Source: Streptomyces griseoruber
GTDB lineage: Bacteria; Actinomycetota; Actinomycetes; Streptomycetales; Streptomycetaceae
Reading direction: 5' to 3'
Assembly (NCBI RefSeq): GCF_001514205.1
Contig: NZ_KQ948766.1
Span: 592,277-656,276 of the forward strand
Length of the DNA stretch: 64,000 nucleotides
Part shown: one piece after another, positions 16,781-24,821 of the stretch
Position numbering within the stretch: position 1 is the stretch's first letter
Layout of the letters: every line of letters begins with the position of its first letter
The notes under the pieces: generated by a model
Told to the model about the DNA's origin: nothing
The model's input: only the letters and a program-made list of their open reading frames with translations
The model's database searches: none
Translations under genes and position numbers: made by a program

Positions 16781-16811
16781 TTGCCCGTCTTCGCGCACCC
16801 CGCCTGATTCC

Positions 16812-18596
16812 CTACTTCTTCGGCGGCACCGTCGGCATCCCCAGGAACGGCAGACGCAGCGCGCCGAAGGCCTCCGCCGGGACCGCCGGGGCCTGCGGCT
16901 CCACCGGCTTCAGCCGCTCGTACGCCGCTCCCTGCGCCGGACGCGGGTCCGCCTCGCCCTTGTTGGGCCAGTACGACATCGCCCGCTCGGCCTGGGCGGT
17001 GATGGTGAGGGAAGGGTTGACGCCCAGGTTCGCGGAGACCGCGGCGCCGTCGACGACCGAGATGCCGGGGTGGCCGTAGAGACGGTGGTACGGGTCGATC
17101 ACCCCGGTCTCCCGGGAGTCCCCGATCGGACAGCCGCCGAGGAAGTGGGCGGTGAGCGGGGTGCCCATCAGCTCGCCCACGTTGGAGCCGGCGAAGCCGT
17201 TGATGTCGGCGGCGATCGCGGTGGCGGCCTCGGAGGCGGCCTTGATCTGCTTGGGGTTGGGCGCGCCATGGCCCTGGCGGGCCGTCAGCAGCCCCTTGCC
17301 CACGCCCGTCTGCTTCAGGTAGGTCGTCAGCGAGTTGTCCAGCGACTGCATCACCAGGCCGATGATGGTCCGCTCCGACCAGCGCCGGTTGGACAGCGAG
17401 CGCAGGACGAGCAGGGGGTGGCGGGCGGCGTGGGCGAGCCAGCCGGCCACCCGCGACGAGCCCTCCGCGTACGGGACCTGGAGGATGGACAGGCCGCCCA
17501 TGGAGTTGGAGCCCTTGCCGTAGCGGACCGGCTCGATGTGGGTGTTCTCGTCCGGGTGGATCGAGGAGGTGATGGCGACGCCGCGGGTGAAGTCGGCCTT
17601 CGGCGCGCCGGTCGCCCGGCGGTAGCGGCGGTCGTCGGTCTGGGCGCCGACCAGTGCCTCGGAGTTGGTGCGGGTCAGCTCGCCGAGCCGGTCGGACAGG
17701 TACGGCAGTTGTCCGTTCGCCTTCATGCGGTGCAGCAGGGTCTGGGTGCCGTAGGTGCCGGCGGCCAGGACGACCCGGCGGGCCTTGAAGGTACGGCCCT
17801 CGGCGCGGCGGCGCTCGTCGGTCGGGAGGGTCGCCACCGCGTACCCGCCCTGGGAGTCGTCCGTGACCGACACGACCGTCGTCATGGGGTGGACGACCGC
17901 GCCCGCCTTCTCGGCGAGGTACAGGTAGTTCTCGTTCAGGGTGTTCTTCGCGCCGTGCCGGCAGCCGGTCATGCACTCGCCGCACTCGGTGCAGGCGTTG
18001 CGGTCGGGGCCCGCGCCGCCGAAGTAGGGGTCGGCGACCTGCTCGCCCGGTTTCGCCTTCGTGGCGCCGTCCGCGTCCTCGCCGTCGCCGAAGAACACGC
18101 CGACCGGTGCGAGGTGGAAGGTGTCGCCGACGCCCATCCGCTCGGCGGCCGCCTTCAGGTGCACGTCGGAGGGGGTCGTCGTGGGGTTGAGCCGTACGCC
18201 GAGCATGCGGCGCGCCTGGTCGTAGTACGGGCTCAGCTCCTCCTGCCAGTCGGTGATGTCCCGCCACTGGGGGTCGTCGAAGAAGGGTTTCGGCGGGACG
18301 TAGAGGGTGTTGGCGTAGTTCAGGGAGCCGCCGCCGACGCCCGCGCCCGCCAGGACCATGACGTTGCCGAGGAGGTGGATGCGCTGGATTCCGTAGCAGC
18401 CGAGCTTGGGGGCCCACAGGTAGTTCTTCAGGTCCCAGGAGTTCCTGGGCAGGGTCGCGCGGGTGAAGCGGCGGCCGGCTTCCAGGACGCCGACTCGGTA
18501 GCCCTTTTCCGTGAGGCGCAGGGCTGTCACCGAGCCGCCGAAGCCGGAGCCCACGACGAGGACGTCATAGTCGTAGGCGTGGGTGTCCTGGGGCAC
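16812..18596 (-). CDS. FAD-dependent GMC-type oxidoreductase, ChoD (cholesterol oxidase)-like
   Basis: 594 residues. The FAD Rossmann motif VLVVGSGFGGSVTALRL is at about 12-28, GAGVGGGSLNYANTL is the GMC signature, and the C-terminal GMC domain has PLTAHFLGGCPIG and ISVVDGAAVSANLGVNPSLTITAQAERA. A cluster CTECGECMTGCRHGAKN (about 205-222) has C-x2-C-x2-C-x3-C spacing and could hold an Fe-S centre; I recall a similar motif in the M. tuberculosis ChoD group. There is no Tat signal, so it is probably cytoplasmic. The true substrate is likely not cholesterol. The upstream aldehyde dehydrogenase (79 bp away, same strand) suggests an alcohol-to-aldehyde-to-acid chain. Confidence 0.9.
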   Translation of the reverse strand: MPQDTHAYDYDVLVVGSGFGGSVTALRLTEKGYRVGVLEAGRRFTRATLPRNSWDLKNYLWAPKLGCYGIQRIHLLGNVMVLAGAGVGGGSLNYANTLYVPPKPFFDDPQWRDITDWQEELSPYYDQARRMLGVRLNPTTTPSDVHLKAAAERMGVGDTFHLAPVGVFFGDGEDADGATKAKPGEQVADPYFGGAGPDRNACTECGECMTGCRHGAKNTLNENYLYLAEKAGAVVHPMTTVVSVTDDSQGGYAVATLPTDERRRAEGRTFKARRVVLAAGTYGTQTLLHRMKANGQLPYLSDRLGELTRTNSEALVGAQTDDRRYRRATGAPKADFTRGVAITSSIHPDENTHIEPVRYGKGSNSMGGLSILQVPYAEGSSRVAGWLAHAARHPLLVLRSLSNRRWSERTIIGLVMQSLDNSLTTYLKQTGVGKGLLTARQGHGAPNPKQIKAASEAATAIAADINGFAGSNVGELMGTPLTAHFLGGCPIGDSRETGVIDPYHRLYGHPGISVVDGAAVSANLGVNPSLTITAQAERAMSYWPNKGEADPRPAQGAAYERLKPVEPQAPAVPAEAFGALRLPFLGMPTVPPKK

Positions 18597-18675
18597 GGGG
18601 TCTCCTCGTCGAGTGTCGTGTGCGGGCCGGTTCTGGCTGGTCGCGCAGTTCCCCGCGCCCTGAGAAGCAGGTCGG

Positions 18676-20307
18676 CTACCTGAGCCGGAGCGCCTTCATG
18701 ACCCGCAGGCTCGTGCTCATGAAAGCCGCGTACTTCTCGTCGTCCATCCCCAGCGCCGGCGCCATCGGCAGCAGCCGCTGCTGGGCCACCGTCTGGGCCT
18801 CCGTGTACTTGAGGATGCCCTCCGAGCCGTGGCGGCGGCCGAGGCCGGAGTCCTTCATGCCGCCCATCGGGGACTGGACACTGCCGTAGGCGGGGGCGTA
18901 GCCCTCGTTGACGTTGACGGTGCCGGTGCGCAGGCGGGCGGCGACCTCGGCGCCGCGGCGGGCGTTCCTGGTCCAGACGGAGGAGTTCAGGCCGTACGGC
19001 GTGGAGTTGGCGAGCCCGATCGCCTCCTCGTCGGTCCTGAAGCGGTAGATCGAGACGACCGGGCCGAAGGTCTCCTCGCCGCAGACCGCCATGGGCTCGG
19101 TGACGCCGTCGAGGATGGTCGGCTCGTAGAAGTAGGGGCCGATGTCGGGGCGGGCCACCCCGCCGGCGACCACCTTCGCGCCCTTGGCCACGGCCTCCTC
19201 GACATGCCGGGACACGGTCTCCAGCTGGCGTTCGCCGACCAGGGAGCCCATGTCGGCGCCGTAGGCGAGGGAGTTGCCGAGGCGCATGCCCTTGGTGCGG
19301 GTGGCGAAGCGCTCCAGGAAGGCGTCCGCGACCGACTCGTGGACGTAGAGCCGCTCGATGGAGATGCAGAGCTGGCCGGCGGAGGAGAAGCAGGCGCGGA
19401 CGGCGCCCGCGGCGGCCTTCTCGATGTCGGCGTCGTCGAGGACCAGCATGGCGTTCTTGCCGCCGAGTTCGAGGGACACGCCGACCAGGCGGGCGGCGGC
19501 GCCCCGGGCGACCTCGCGGCCGGTGCGGGTGGAGCCGGTGAAGGAGACGTAGTCGGCGTGCCGGACGACCTCGGGGCCGATGACCGGGCCCTCGCCGAGG
19601 ACGACCTGGAAGACGTCGGCGGGCAGACCGGCCTCGATGAGGAGGTCGCGGGCCCACAGGGCCGTCAGGCAGGTCTCGGTGTCCGGCTTCATGACGACCG
19701 CGTTGCCCGCGACGAAGGCGGGGAGCGCGTCGCCGACGGAGAGTTCCAGGGGGTAGTTCCAGGGGGCGATCTGGCCGACGACCCCGCGCGGGTGGCGCAG
19801 TTCGGTGACCTTGGTGAGGGTCGGCATGGCGCCGGCGTGCCGCTTGGGCCGCAGATACGCGGCGGCCCGGCGCCCGTAGTGGCGGGCGGCGACCGCGACG
19901 GCCTGGACCTCCTCGTGGGCGTGCAGGCGTGCCTTGCCGGTCTCCAGCTGGATGAGGTCGAGGACCTCGGCCTGGCGGGCCAGGAGCAGGTCGTGGAAGC
20001 GGAGCAGGACGGCGGCGCGCTCCCGTACGGGTGTCCGCGCCCACACGGCCTGTGCGGCGCGGGCCGCCTCGTAGGCCTTGAGCACGTCCTCGGGGGTGGA
20101 CTCGGGCAGGTCGGCGAGCTTCTCGCCGGTGAACGGCGTGTGGTTCGCGGTGCGGCCGGAGCCGACGACGCCCTTGGTGAGCTGGGCGACGAGCTGGGGG
20201 GTGACCACGTCGGCGGCGGTGCGGACGCCTGCGGGGGTGGGGGCGAGGGGGTTCGTACCGGCCGTGGTCGTCGTACCGGTACTGTCCGGGGCCTGCGAGT
20301 CCGTCAT
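18676..20307 (-). CDS. NAD(P)-dependent aldehyde dehydrogenase, succinate-semialdehyde dehydrogenase (GabD2) type
   Basis: 543 residues, ALDH superfamily. The NAD-binding region has PRGVVGQIAPWNYPLELSVG and YVSFTGSTRTGREVA; the general-base Glu is in SLELGGKNAML; the nucleophile Cys is in SSAGQLCISIERLYV; the C-terminal oligomerisation region has YGLNSSVWTRN. A ~45-residue Thr/Pro-rich N-terminal extension precedes the domain, giving a length like GabD2 of M. tuberculosis. Substrate assignment as succinate semialdehyde is from overall resemblance. It shares strand and short spacing with the ChoD-like oxidase and is probably co-transcribed with it. Confidence 0.92.
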   Translation of the reverse strand: MTDSQAPDSTGTTTTAGTNPLAPTPAGVRTAADVVTPQLVAQLTKGVVGSGRTANHTPFTGEKLADLPESTPEDVLKAYEAARAAQAVWARTPVRERAAVLLRFHDLLLARQAEVLDLIQLETGKARLHAHEEVQAVAVAARHYGRRAAAYLRPKRHAGAMPTLTKVTELRHPRGVVGQIAPWNYPLELSVGDALPAFVAGNAVVMKPDTETCLTALWARDLLIEAGLPADVFQVVLGEGPVIGPEVVRHADYVSFTGSTRTGREVARGAAARLVGVSLELGGKNAMLVLDDADIEKAAAGAVRACFSSAGQLCISIERLYVHESVADAFLERFATRTKGMRLGNSLAYGADMGSLVGERQLETVSRHVEEAVAKGAKVVAGGVARPDIGPYFYEPTILDGVTEPMAVCGEETFGPVVSIYRFRTDEEAIGLANSTPYGLNSSVWTRNARRGAEVAARLRTGTVNVNEGYAPAYGSVQSPMGGMKDSGLGRRHGSEGILKYTEAQTVAQQRLLPMAPALGMDDEKYAAFMSTSLRVMKALRLR

Positions 20308-20440
20308 GACGCGCAGGGTATGCCGCGGGGAGGACTTTGGGTACCCGCCGGTAACGGGGATTCACCGACCGTCCACATGACGCCAGTGTCCGCTGGCAAC
20401 GAAGCCGCTGATCAGGGCGCCGGTCGGGTCGCGGTGGGGT

Positions 20441-21241
20441 TCAGCGGCTTTCCAGCTCCAGGCGGGCGCGGGACGCCGCGACCACCGCCTCCAGCTCCGC
20501 CGCGGCCTGTGCCGGATCCGGTCGGCCGTCCGGGTCCGGGCTGAGCAGACGCCGGACGAGGGGGTCCAGCGGGCCGGTGTCCGCCACGGCGGTGCGGAGC
20601 AGGGCGCCGAGCGACCACAGGTCGGAGGCGGGGCCGGCGTCGCGGCCCGCTCTGCGCTCGGGGGCGGCGAAGTCCGGGGAGCCGGGGAGGGCGGCGGCGG
20701 GCGGGTCCGGGGTGTGGGCCAGGCCGAAGCCGGTGAGGCCGACCCGGCCGTCCGGGCCGAGCAGGACGTTCGCCGGTTTCACCTCGCGGTGGACGATGCC
20801 GACGGCGTGCGCGGCGCGCAGGGCGCCGAGGACGGCGAGGCCGACGCGGGCGGCCTCGGCGGGGTCGAGGGGGCCGCGGGTGAGCGTCTCGTGCAGGGAC
20901 TCGCCGCGGATCAGCTCCATGACGATCCAGGGCGGTCCGTCACCGGCGGCCTCGGGCTGCCCGTCCTCCTCCACCACGTCGAGGATGGCGACGGCGGAGG
21001 GGTGGTCGACGAGGGCGGCGGCCCGGGCCTCGTGGTGGAGGCGGTGGGCGGCCCTGCGGCGGTCCTCGTCCCCGGGGCCGCCGGGCAGCCGGGGCTGCTT
21101 GACGGCGACCTCGCGGTCCAGGAGGTCGTCGTGGGCCCGCCAGACGGTGCCCGTGGCGCCGGAGCCGATCCGTTCGAGCAGTCGGTAACGCCCGCCCGCG
21201 ACAAGGTCGTTGACGCCTTTCGGGGCGCTGTCGTCACTCAT
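20441..21241 (-). CDS. Soluble Ser/Thr pseudokinase
   Basis: 266 residues, only a kinase fold, with no membrane segment. The glycine loop IGSGATGTVW and the ATP-anchoring Lys (REVAVKQPRL) are intact. The catalytic-loop HRD is HRE (IVHREVKPANVLL) and the DFG motif is GFG (GLTGFGLAH), so both catalytic/metal Asp residues are missing. The APE-like FAAPERRAG and SDLWSLGALL remain. The expected outcome is nucleotide binding without phosphotransfer. It is the most downstream gene of a six-gene minus-strand array and starts 48 bp after the stop of the next kinase. Likely a regulator or scaffold of the neighbouring active kinases (inference). Confidence 0.92.
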   Translation of the reverse strand: MSDDSAPKGVNDLVAGGRYRLLERIGSGATGTVWRAHDDLLDREVAVKQPRLPGGPGDEDRRRAAHRLHHEARAAALVDHPSAVAILDVVEEDGQPEAAGDGPPWIVMELIRGESLHETLTRGPLDPAEAARVGLAVLGALRAAHAVGIVHREVKPANVLLGPDGRVGLTGFGLAHTPDPPAAALPGSPDFAAPERRAGRDAGPASDLWSLGALLRTAVADTGPLDPLVRRLLSPDPDGRPDPAQAAAELEAVVAASRARLELESR

Positions 21242-21288
21242 GCCCCATGACTACCACGAGCACCGCGCTCCACGGCGGGCAGCACGGT

Positions 21289-22917
21289 CTACGGCTTGTC
21301 GAGGTCCAGGTTGGCGATCGCCGTGCGCGCCACCTCCCGGCCCCGCGCGGTGAAGTCGCCCTTGCCCGGGTAGCCGATCAGCAGCTTGTACATGTCGCCG
21401 GCGGCGGACCGGTAGTAGAAGATCCGCAGCTCACGCGGGTGCGGGTCCTGACTGTCGTCGGTGGTGTAGACCACGGTGTTCTCGGCGGCGGGTCTGCCGT
21501 CCTGGTACCGCGCGTTGCCGTCGGTCTTCGTGCGCGGCTTCTTCGGCATGTCGAGCTCGTAGCTGCCGGACTCCTTGAAGTCCCCGTCGTCGGCGTACAT
21601 CTCGGCCGCCGCCGAGGCCTTGATGTTCTTGCCCGTGTCCTCCGCCTTGCGCGCCACCTCCAGCACGACGGAGATCGCACCGCTCGGATCGGTGTAGGCG
21701 ACCCAGTGCTCGTCGTCCCTGCGGTCCTTGTCCGGCTCGCTGCGCACATAGGCGCCGGGCACGGCGAGGGTCGCGGTGACGTCCTTCTCGTGGTGCTCGG
21801 ACCAGCCGTCCGGCAGCGGTCCGGCGAACGGGTCGGCGATCAGCACGTACGCCGTCGCGGCCGTCGCGAGGGCCACGGCCGCGAGTGCGGTCCACGCCGT
21901 ACGGCGCAGACGGCGCCGGCGTACGGGCACCTCGGTCGTCGGGGCGGGCGCGTCGGCCGCCAGGACCGCCTGCGGGAGCGGCGCGGGCGGGTTCACCGCC
22001 GCCTCCAGCAGGGCCCGTACCCGTGCGGCGCCGGGGCGGCGGGCGGGGTCCTTGTCCAGCAGCCCGTTGACGGCCTCGGCGAGCGGGCCCCGCGCGGCGG
22101 CGGGCGGGGCGGGCACGGCGTTGAGGACGGACTGGAGGGTGGCCGGCGTGTTGCTGCGCCGGAACGGCGACACGCCCTCCGTGGCCGCGTACAGCACCAC
22201 GCCGAGCGACCACAGGTCGCTGGCCGGGCCGGGGCGCTGGCCGAGCACCCGCTCGGGCGCGATGTACTCGGGCGAGCCGACGAACCCGCCGGTGTCGGTC
22301 AGGCTGGTCTCGCCCTCGATCCGGGCGATGCCGAAGTCGGTGAGGACGATCCGGTCGTGGCGGCCGAGCAGGATGTTGTCCGGCTTCACGTCCCGGTGCA
22401 GGATGCCCGCGGCGTGCGCGGCCTCCAGCGCGGCCAGCACCTCCAGGCCGATCCGGGCGGCCTCACGGGCGCCGAGCGTGCCCTCCTGGAGGGCGCTGCC
22501 GAGGGAGCGGCCGTGGACCAGCTCCATCACGATCCAGGGCTGTCCGTCGACGACGGCGACATCGTGCACGTTGACCACGGCGGGGTGGTCGAGCCGGGCC
22601 GCCGCCCGCGCCTCGCGGCGCATCCGTTCGAACGCGTTGGCCCGTTCACGTTCGGGAAGATGGTCCGGTATGCGGGGCTCCTTGACGGCGACCTCGCGGT
22701 CCACGACCTCGTCCTTGGCCCGCCACACCGTGCCCATGCCGCCGTGCCCCAGCTTGGCGAGCAGCCGGTACCGGCCGGCTATGAGCCGCCCGACGCCGGG
22801 CTCGCCCTGCTGCGGGGGGATCGGCGAAGGAGCGGCGGCCGCCTGCGGGTTCGGCGGTTGCAGAACAAAACTGGTCGTCTCGTCGGGCTCGTGGCCGACA
22901 CCCCCGTGGTGACTCAT
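21289..22917 (-). CDS. Transmembrane Ser/Thr protein kinase with extracellular sensor domain
   Basis: About 542 residues. The N-terminal ~45 residues are flexible and Pro/Ala-rich. The kinase domain (about 48-305) is complete: LGHGGMGTVW, VAVKEPRI, HRDVKPDNILL, LTDFGIAR, SPEYIAPERV. One membrane helix (TAWTALAAVALATAATAYVLI, about 355-375) leads to a ~165-residue extracellular domain with no PASTA repeats. ATG 22917 is preferred over an upstream start at 22968 since the sequence in between is Arg/Pro filler. Activating-loop TSLTDTGG offers Thr autophosphorylation sites. Ligand unknown. Confidence 0.93.
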   Translation of the reverse strand: MSHHGGVGHEPDETTSFVLQPPNPQAAAAPSPIPPQQGEPGVGRLIAGRYRLLAKLGHGGMGTVWRAKDEVVDREVAVKEPRIPDHLPERERANAFERMRREARAAARLDHPAVVNVHDVAVVDGQPWIVMELVHGRSLGSALQEGTLGAREAARIGLEVLAALEAAHAAGILHRDVKPDNILLGRHDRIVLTDFGIARIEGETSLTDTGGFVGSPEYIAPERVLGQRPGPASDLWSLGVVLYAATEGVSPFRRSNTPATLQSVLNAVPAPPAAARGPLAEAVNGLLDKDPARRPGAARVRALLEAAVNPPAPLPQAVLAADAPAPTTEVPVRRRRLRRTAWTALAAVALATAATAYVLIADPFAGPLPDGWSEHHEKDVTATLAVPGAYVRSEPDKDRRDDEHWVAYTDPSGAISVVLEVARKAEDTGKNIKASAAAEMYADDGDFKESGSYELDMPKKPRTKTDGNARYQDGRPAAENTVVYTTDDSQDPHPRELRIFYYRSAAGDMYKLLIGYPGKGDFTARGREVARTAIANLDLDKP

Positions 22918-22968
22918 GGGTCCATCCCTATCGCGCCAGGCGGGCCGGTTTCCACCGGAGAACGGCAA

Positions 22969-24762
22969 CTACCGTGTCACGAACGTGTCGACCGCGACGT
23001 CGAAGTACTCCCGTGCCTCCCGCACCTTGCCGACGGGCGCCGACACCCATACGTCGTACAGCCGCCCGCCCTCCTCCCAGCACAGGTCGTAGGTGTGCCG
23101 GGGGCCCTCCGCCGCGCTGAAGCCGTCCCAGGTGAACTCCCAGAGGGCGGCGGGGTCGCCGTCGTGGGTGGTCTCGGTGACCGTGCCGTCGTGGTAACCG
23201 GGGTTGGTGTCGGGGCCCTTGGCGGCCGCGCGCCGCATCACGCCCAGCGGGCCGCCCGACTCCGGGTCGGCGACCTTGATGCCGAGGCGGAAGGTCTGCC
23301 CCGGCGACATGTAGAAGACCCGCTCGCCCTGCGGCACGCGTGTGAAGTCCTCCGGCACGGCGAGGGCGAACCCGGCCGGGTCGTCGGCGACGCGGTAGCC
23401 GGAGGGGGCGCTGGGGCGGTCGTCGGAGGCGGGGTTCGCGGCGCCGGAGGGCGTGGCGGACGGGGTGGCCTTCGTGGGGCTGTGGCTGGTCGAGCCCGAG
23501 GCGGTCGGACCCGCGCCCGGGCCCGTCGTCTCCCGGGACGCCGAACCCGTAGGACCCGTGGCACCCGTGGCACCCGTAGGGCGTGCGGAACTCGTGGGAC
23601 TCGTGGGGGCGGAACCGCCGCCGTCGCGGTTCACCAGCAGCGCCGCCGCCGACACGCCCGCGCCCGCCATCGCGGCGACCAGCAGCGCGGCGATCAGCAC
23701 GCCCCGCGAGGACCGCTCCCGCGCGGGCAGCGGCTCCGAGCCCAGCCGGGTCTGCTCCGCCCCCGGCCGGGTCCGCTCCGACGGCCGGGACTGCTCCGCC
23801 CGTGACTCCTCCGGCTGCCGGGGCTGGTCCGACCGCGCGGACGGCCGCCGGAACCTCCCGGTCGCCCGGGAGCGGGCCGGCAGATCCTCCTGGGTCGGGG
23901 TGTACCCGGAGCCCACGGGCTCCGGCGTACGCCCGGTGTCGAGGAAGGCGCGCAGCAGCCGCTCCGCTTCCGCCGGTGCGAGCCGCCGTTCCGGATCGCG
24001 CTCCAACAACCCCCGAACGACGGGCAGCAGCGGAGCGGCCTCGGCGGGCGTCCGGATCTCGGCGAACACGACGGCGTGCAGGATGCCGCCCAGGGAGTCG
24101 CGCCGGAAGGGCGATTCGCCGCTCAGCGCGGTGCACAGCAGCGCGCCCAGCGACCACAGGTCGGACTCGGGGCCGGTGCGCGCGCCGGACATCCGCTCCG
24201 GGGCGGTGTACTCGGGCGAGCCGACGAAGGAGCCGGTCTCGGTGAGCGTGGTGGCGCCCGCGACCTGCGCGATGCCGAAGTCGGTGAGGACGACCCGGTC
24301 GCTGTCGTCCTCCAGCAGGACGTTCGCCGGTTTGATGTCCCGGTGCAGCACCCCGGCCGCGTGCGCGGCGCGCACGGCGCCGAGCAGGGCGATGGCGATC
24401 CGGGCCGCCTCCTGCGGGGCGAGCGGTCCGTGCCCGGCGATCCGGTCGGCGAGCGAGCCGCCCTTGATCAGCTCCATGACGATGTACGGCCGTTCGCCGT
24501 CCTCGACGACGTCGTGCACGACGATGATGTGCGGGTGGCTCAACTGGGCCACCGCGCGGGCCTCGCGCAGTGTCCGGTCGCGGCGGCCGCGCGCCTCCTC
24601 GGCGGAGAGCGTGTCGTCCTGGATCAGCTCCTTGACCGCGACACGCCGTCCCAACAGCTCGTCCGTGGCACGCCACACGACGCCCATGCCGCCCCGCCCG
24701 AGCCTCGCCTCGAGCCGGTAGCGGCCCGCGATGACGCGGACGGCGTCCCCCTCGGTCCCCAT
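22969..24762 (-). CDS. Transmembrane Ser/Thr protein kinase with extracellular sensor domain
   Basis: About 597 residues. Complete kinase domain (about 12-275): LGRGGMGVVW, VAVKELIQ, HRDIKPANVLL, LTDFGIAQ, SPEYTAPERM. A long Arg/Ser/Pro/Glu-rich juxtamembrane stretch precedes one helix (GVLIAALLVAAMAGAGVSAAALLV). The extracellular part has a Thr/Ser/Gly linker and a ~135-residue domain with DPAALWEFTWDGF and a Cys (YDLCWEEGG), a motif shared in form with the neighbouring kinases. The chosen ATG is 18 bp inside a GTG alternative at 24780. Forms one array with its flanking paralogues. Confidence 0.93.
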   Translation of the reverse strand: MGTEGDAVRVIAGRYRLEARLGRGGMGVVWRATDELLGRRVAVKELIQDDTLSAEEARGRRDRTLREARAVAQLSHPHIIVVHDVVEDGERPYIVMELIKGGSLADRIAGHGPLAPQEAARIAIALLGAVRAAHAAGVLHRDIKPANVLLEDDSDRVVLTDFGIAQVAGATTLTETGSFVGSPEYTAPERMSGARTGPESDLWSLGALLCTALSGESPFRRDSLGGILHAVVFAEIRTPAEAAPLLPVVRGLLERDPERRLAPAEAERLLRAFLDTGRTPEPVGSGYTPTQEDLPARSRATGRFRRPSARSDQPRQPEESRAEQSRPSERTRPGAEQTRLGSEPLPARERSSRGVLIAALLVAAMAGAGVSAAALLVNRDGGGSAPTSPTSSARPTGATGATGPTGSASRETTGPGAGPTASGSTSHSPTKATPSATPSGAANPASDDRPSAPSGYRVADDPAGFALAVPEDFTRVPQGERVFYMSPGQTFRLGIKVADPESGGPLGVMRRAAAKGPDTNPGYHDGTVTETTHDGDPAALWEFTWDGFSAAEGPRHTYDLCWEEGGRLYDVWVSAPVGKVREAREYFDVAVDTFVTR

Positions 24763-24821
24763 GGGCCCATCATGCCCCACCGGATGGCCCCGCTCCGGGT
24801 GGCCGACCGGCCAACCCCCCG

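Noticed and set aside
21247..23805. Open frame of 852 codons on the + strand
   Set aside because: Antisense to the kinase array; no recognisable motif.
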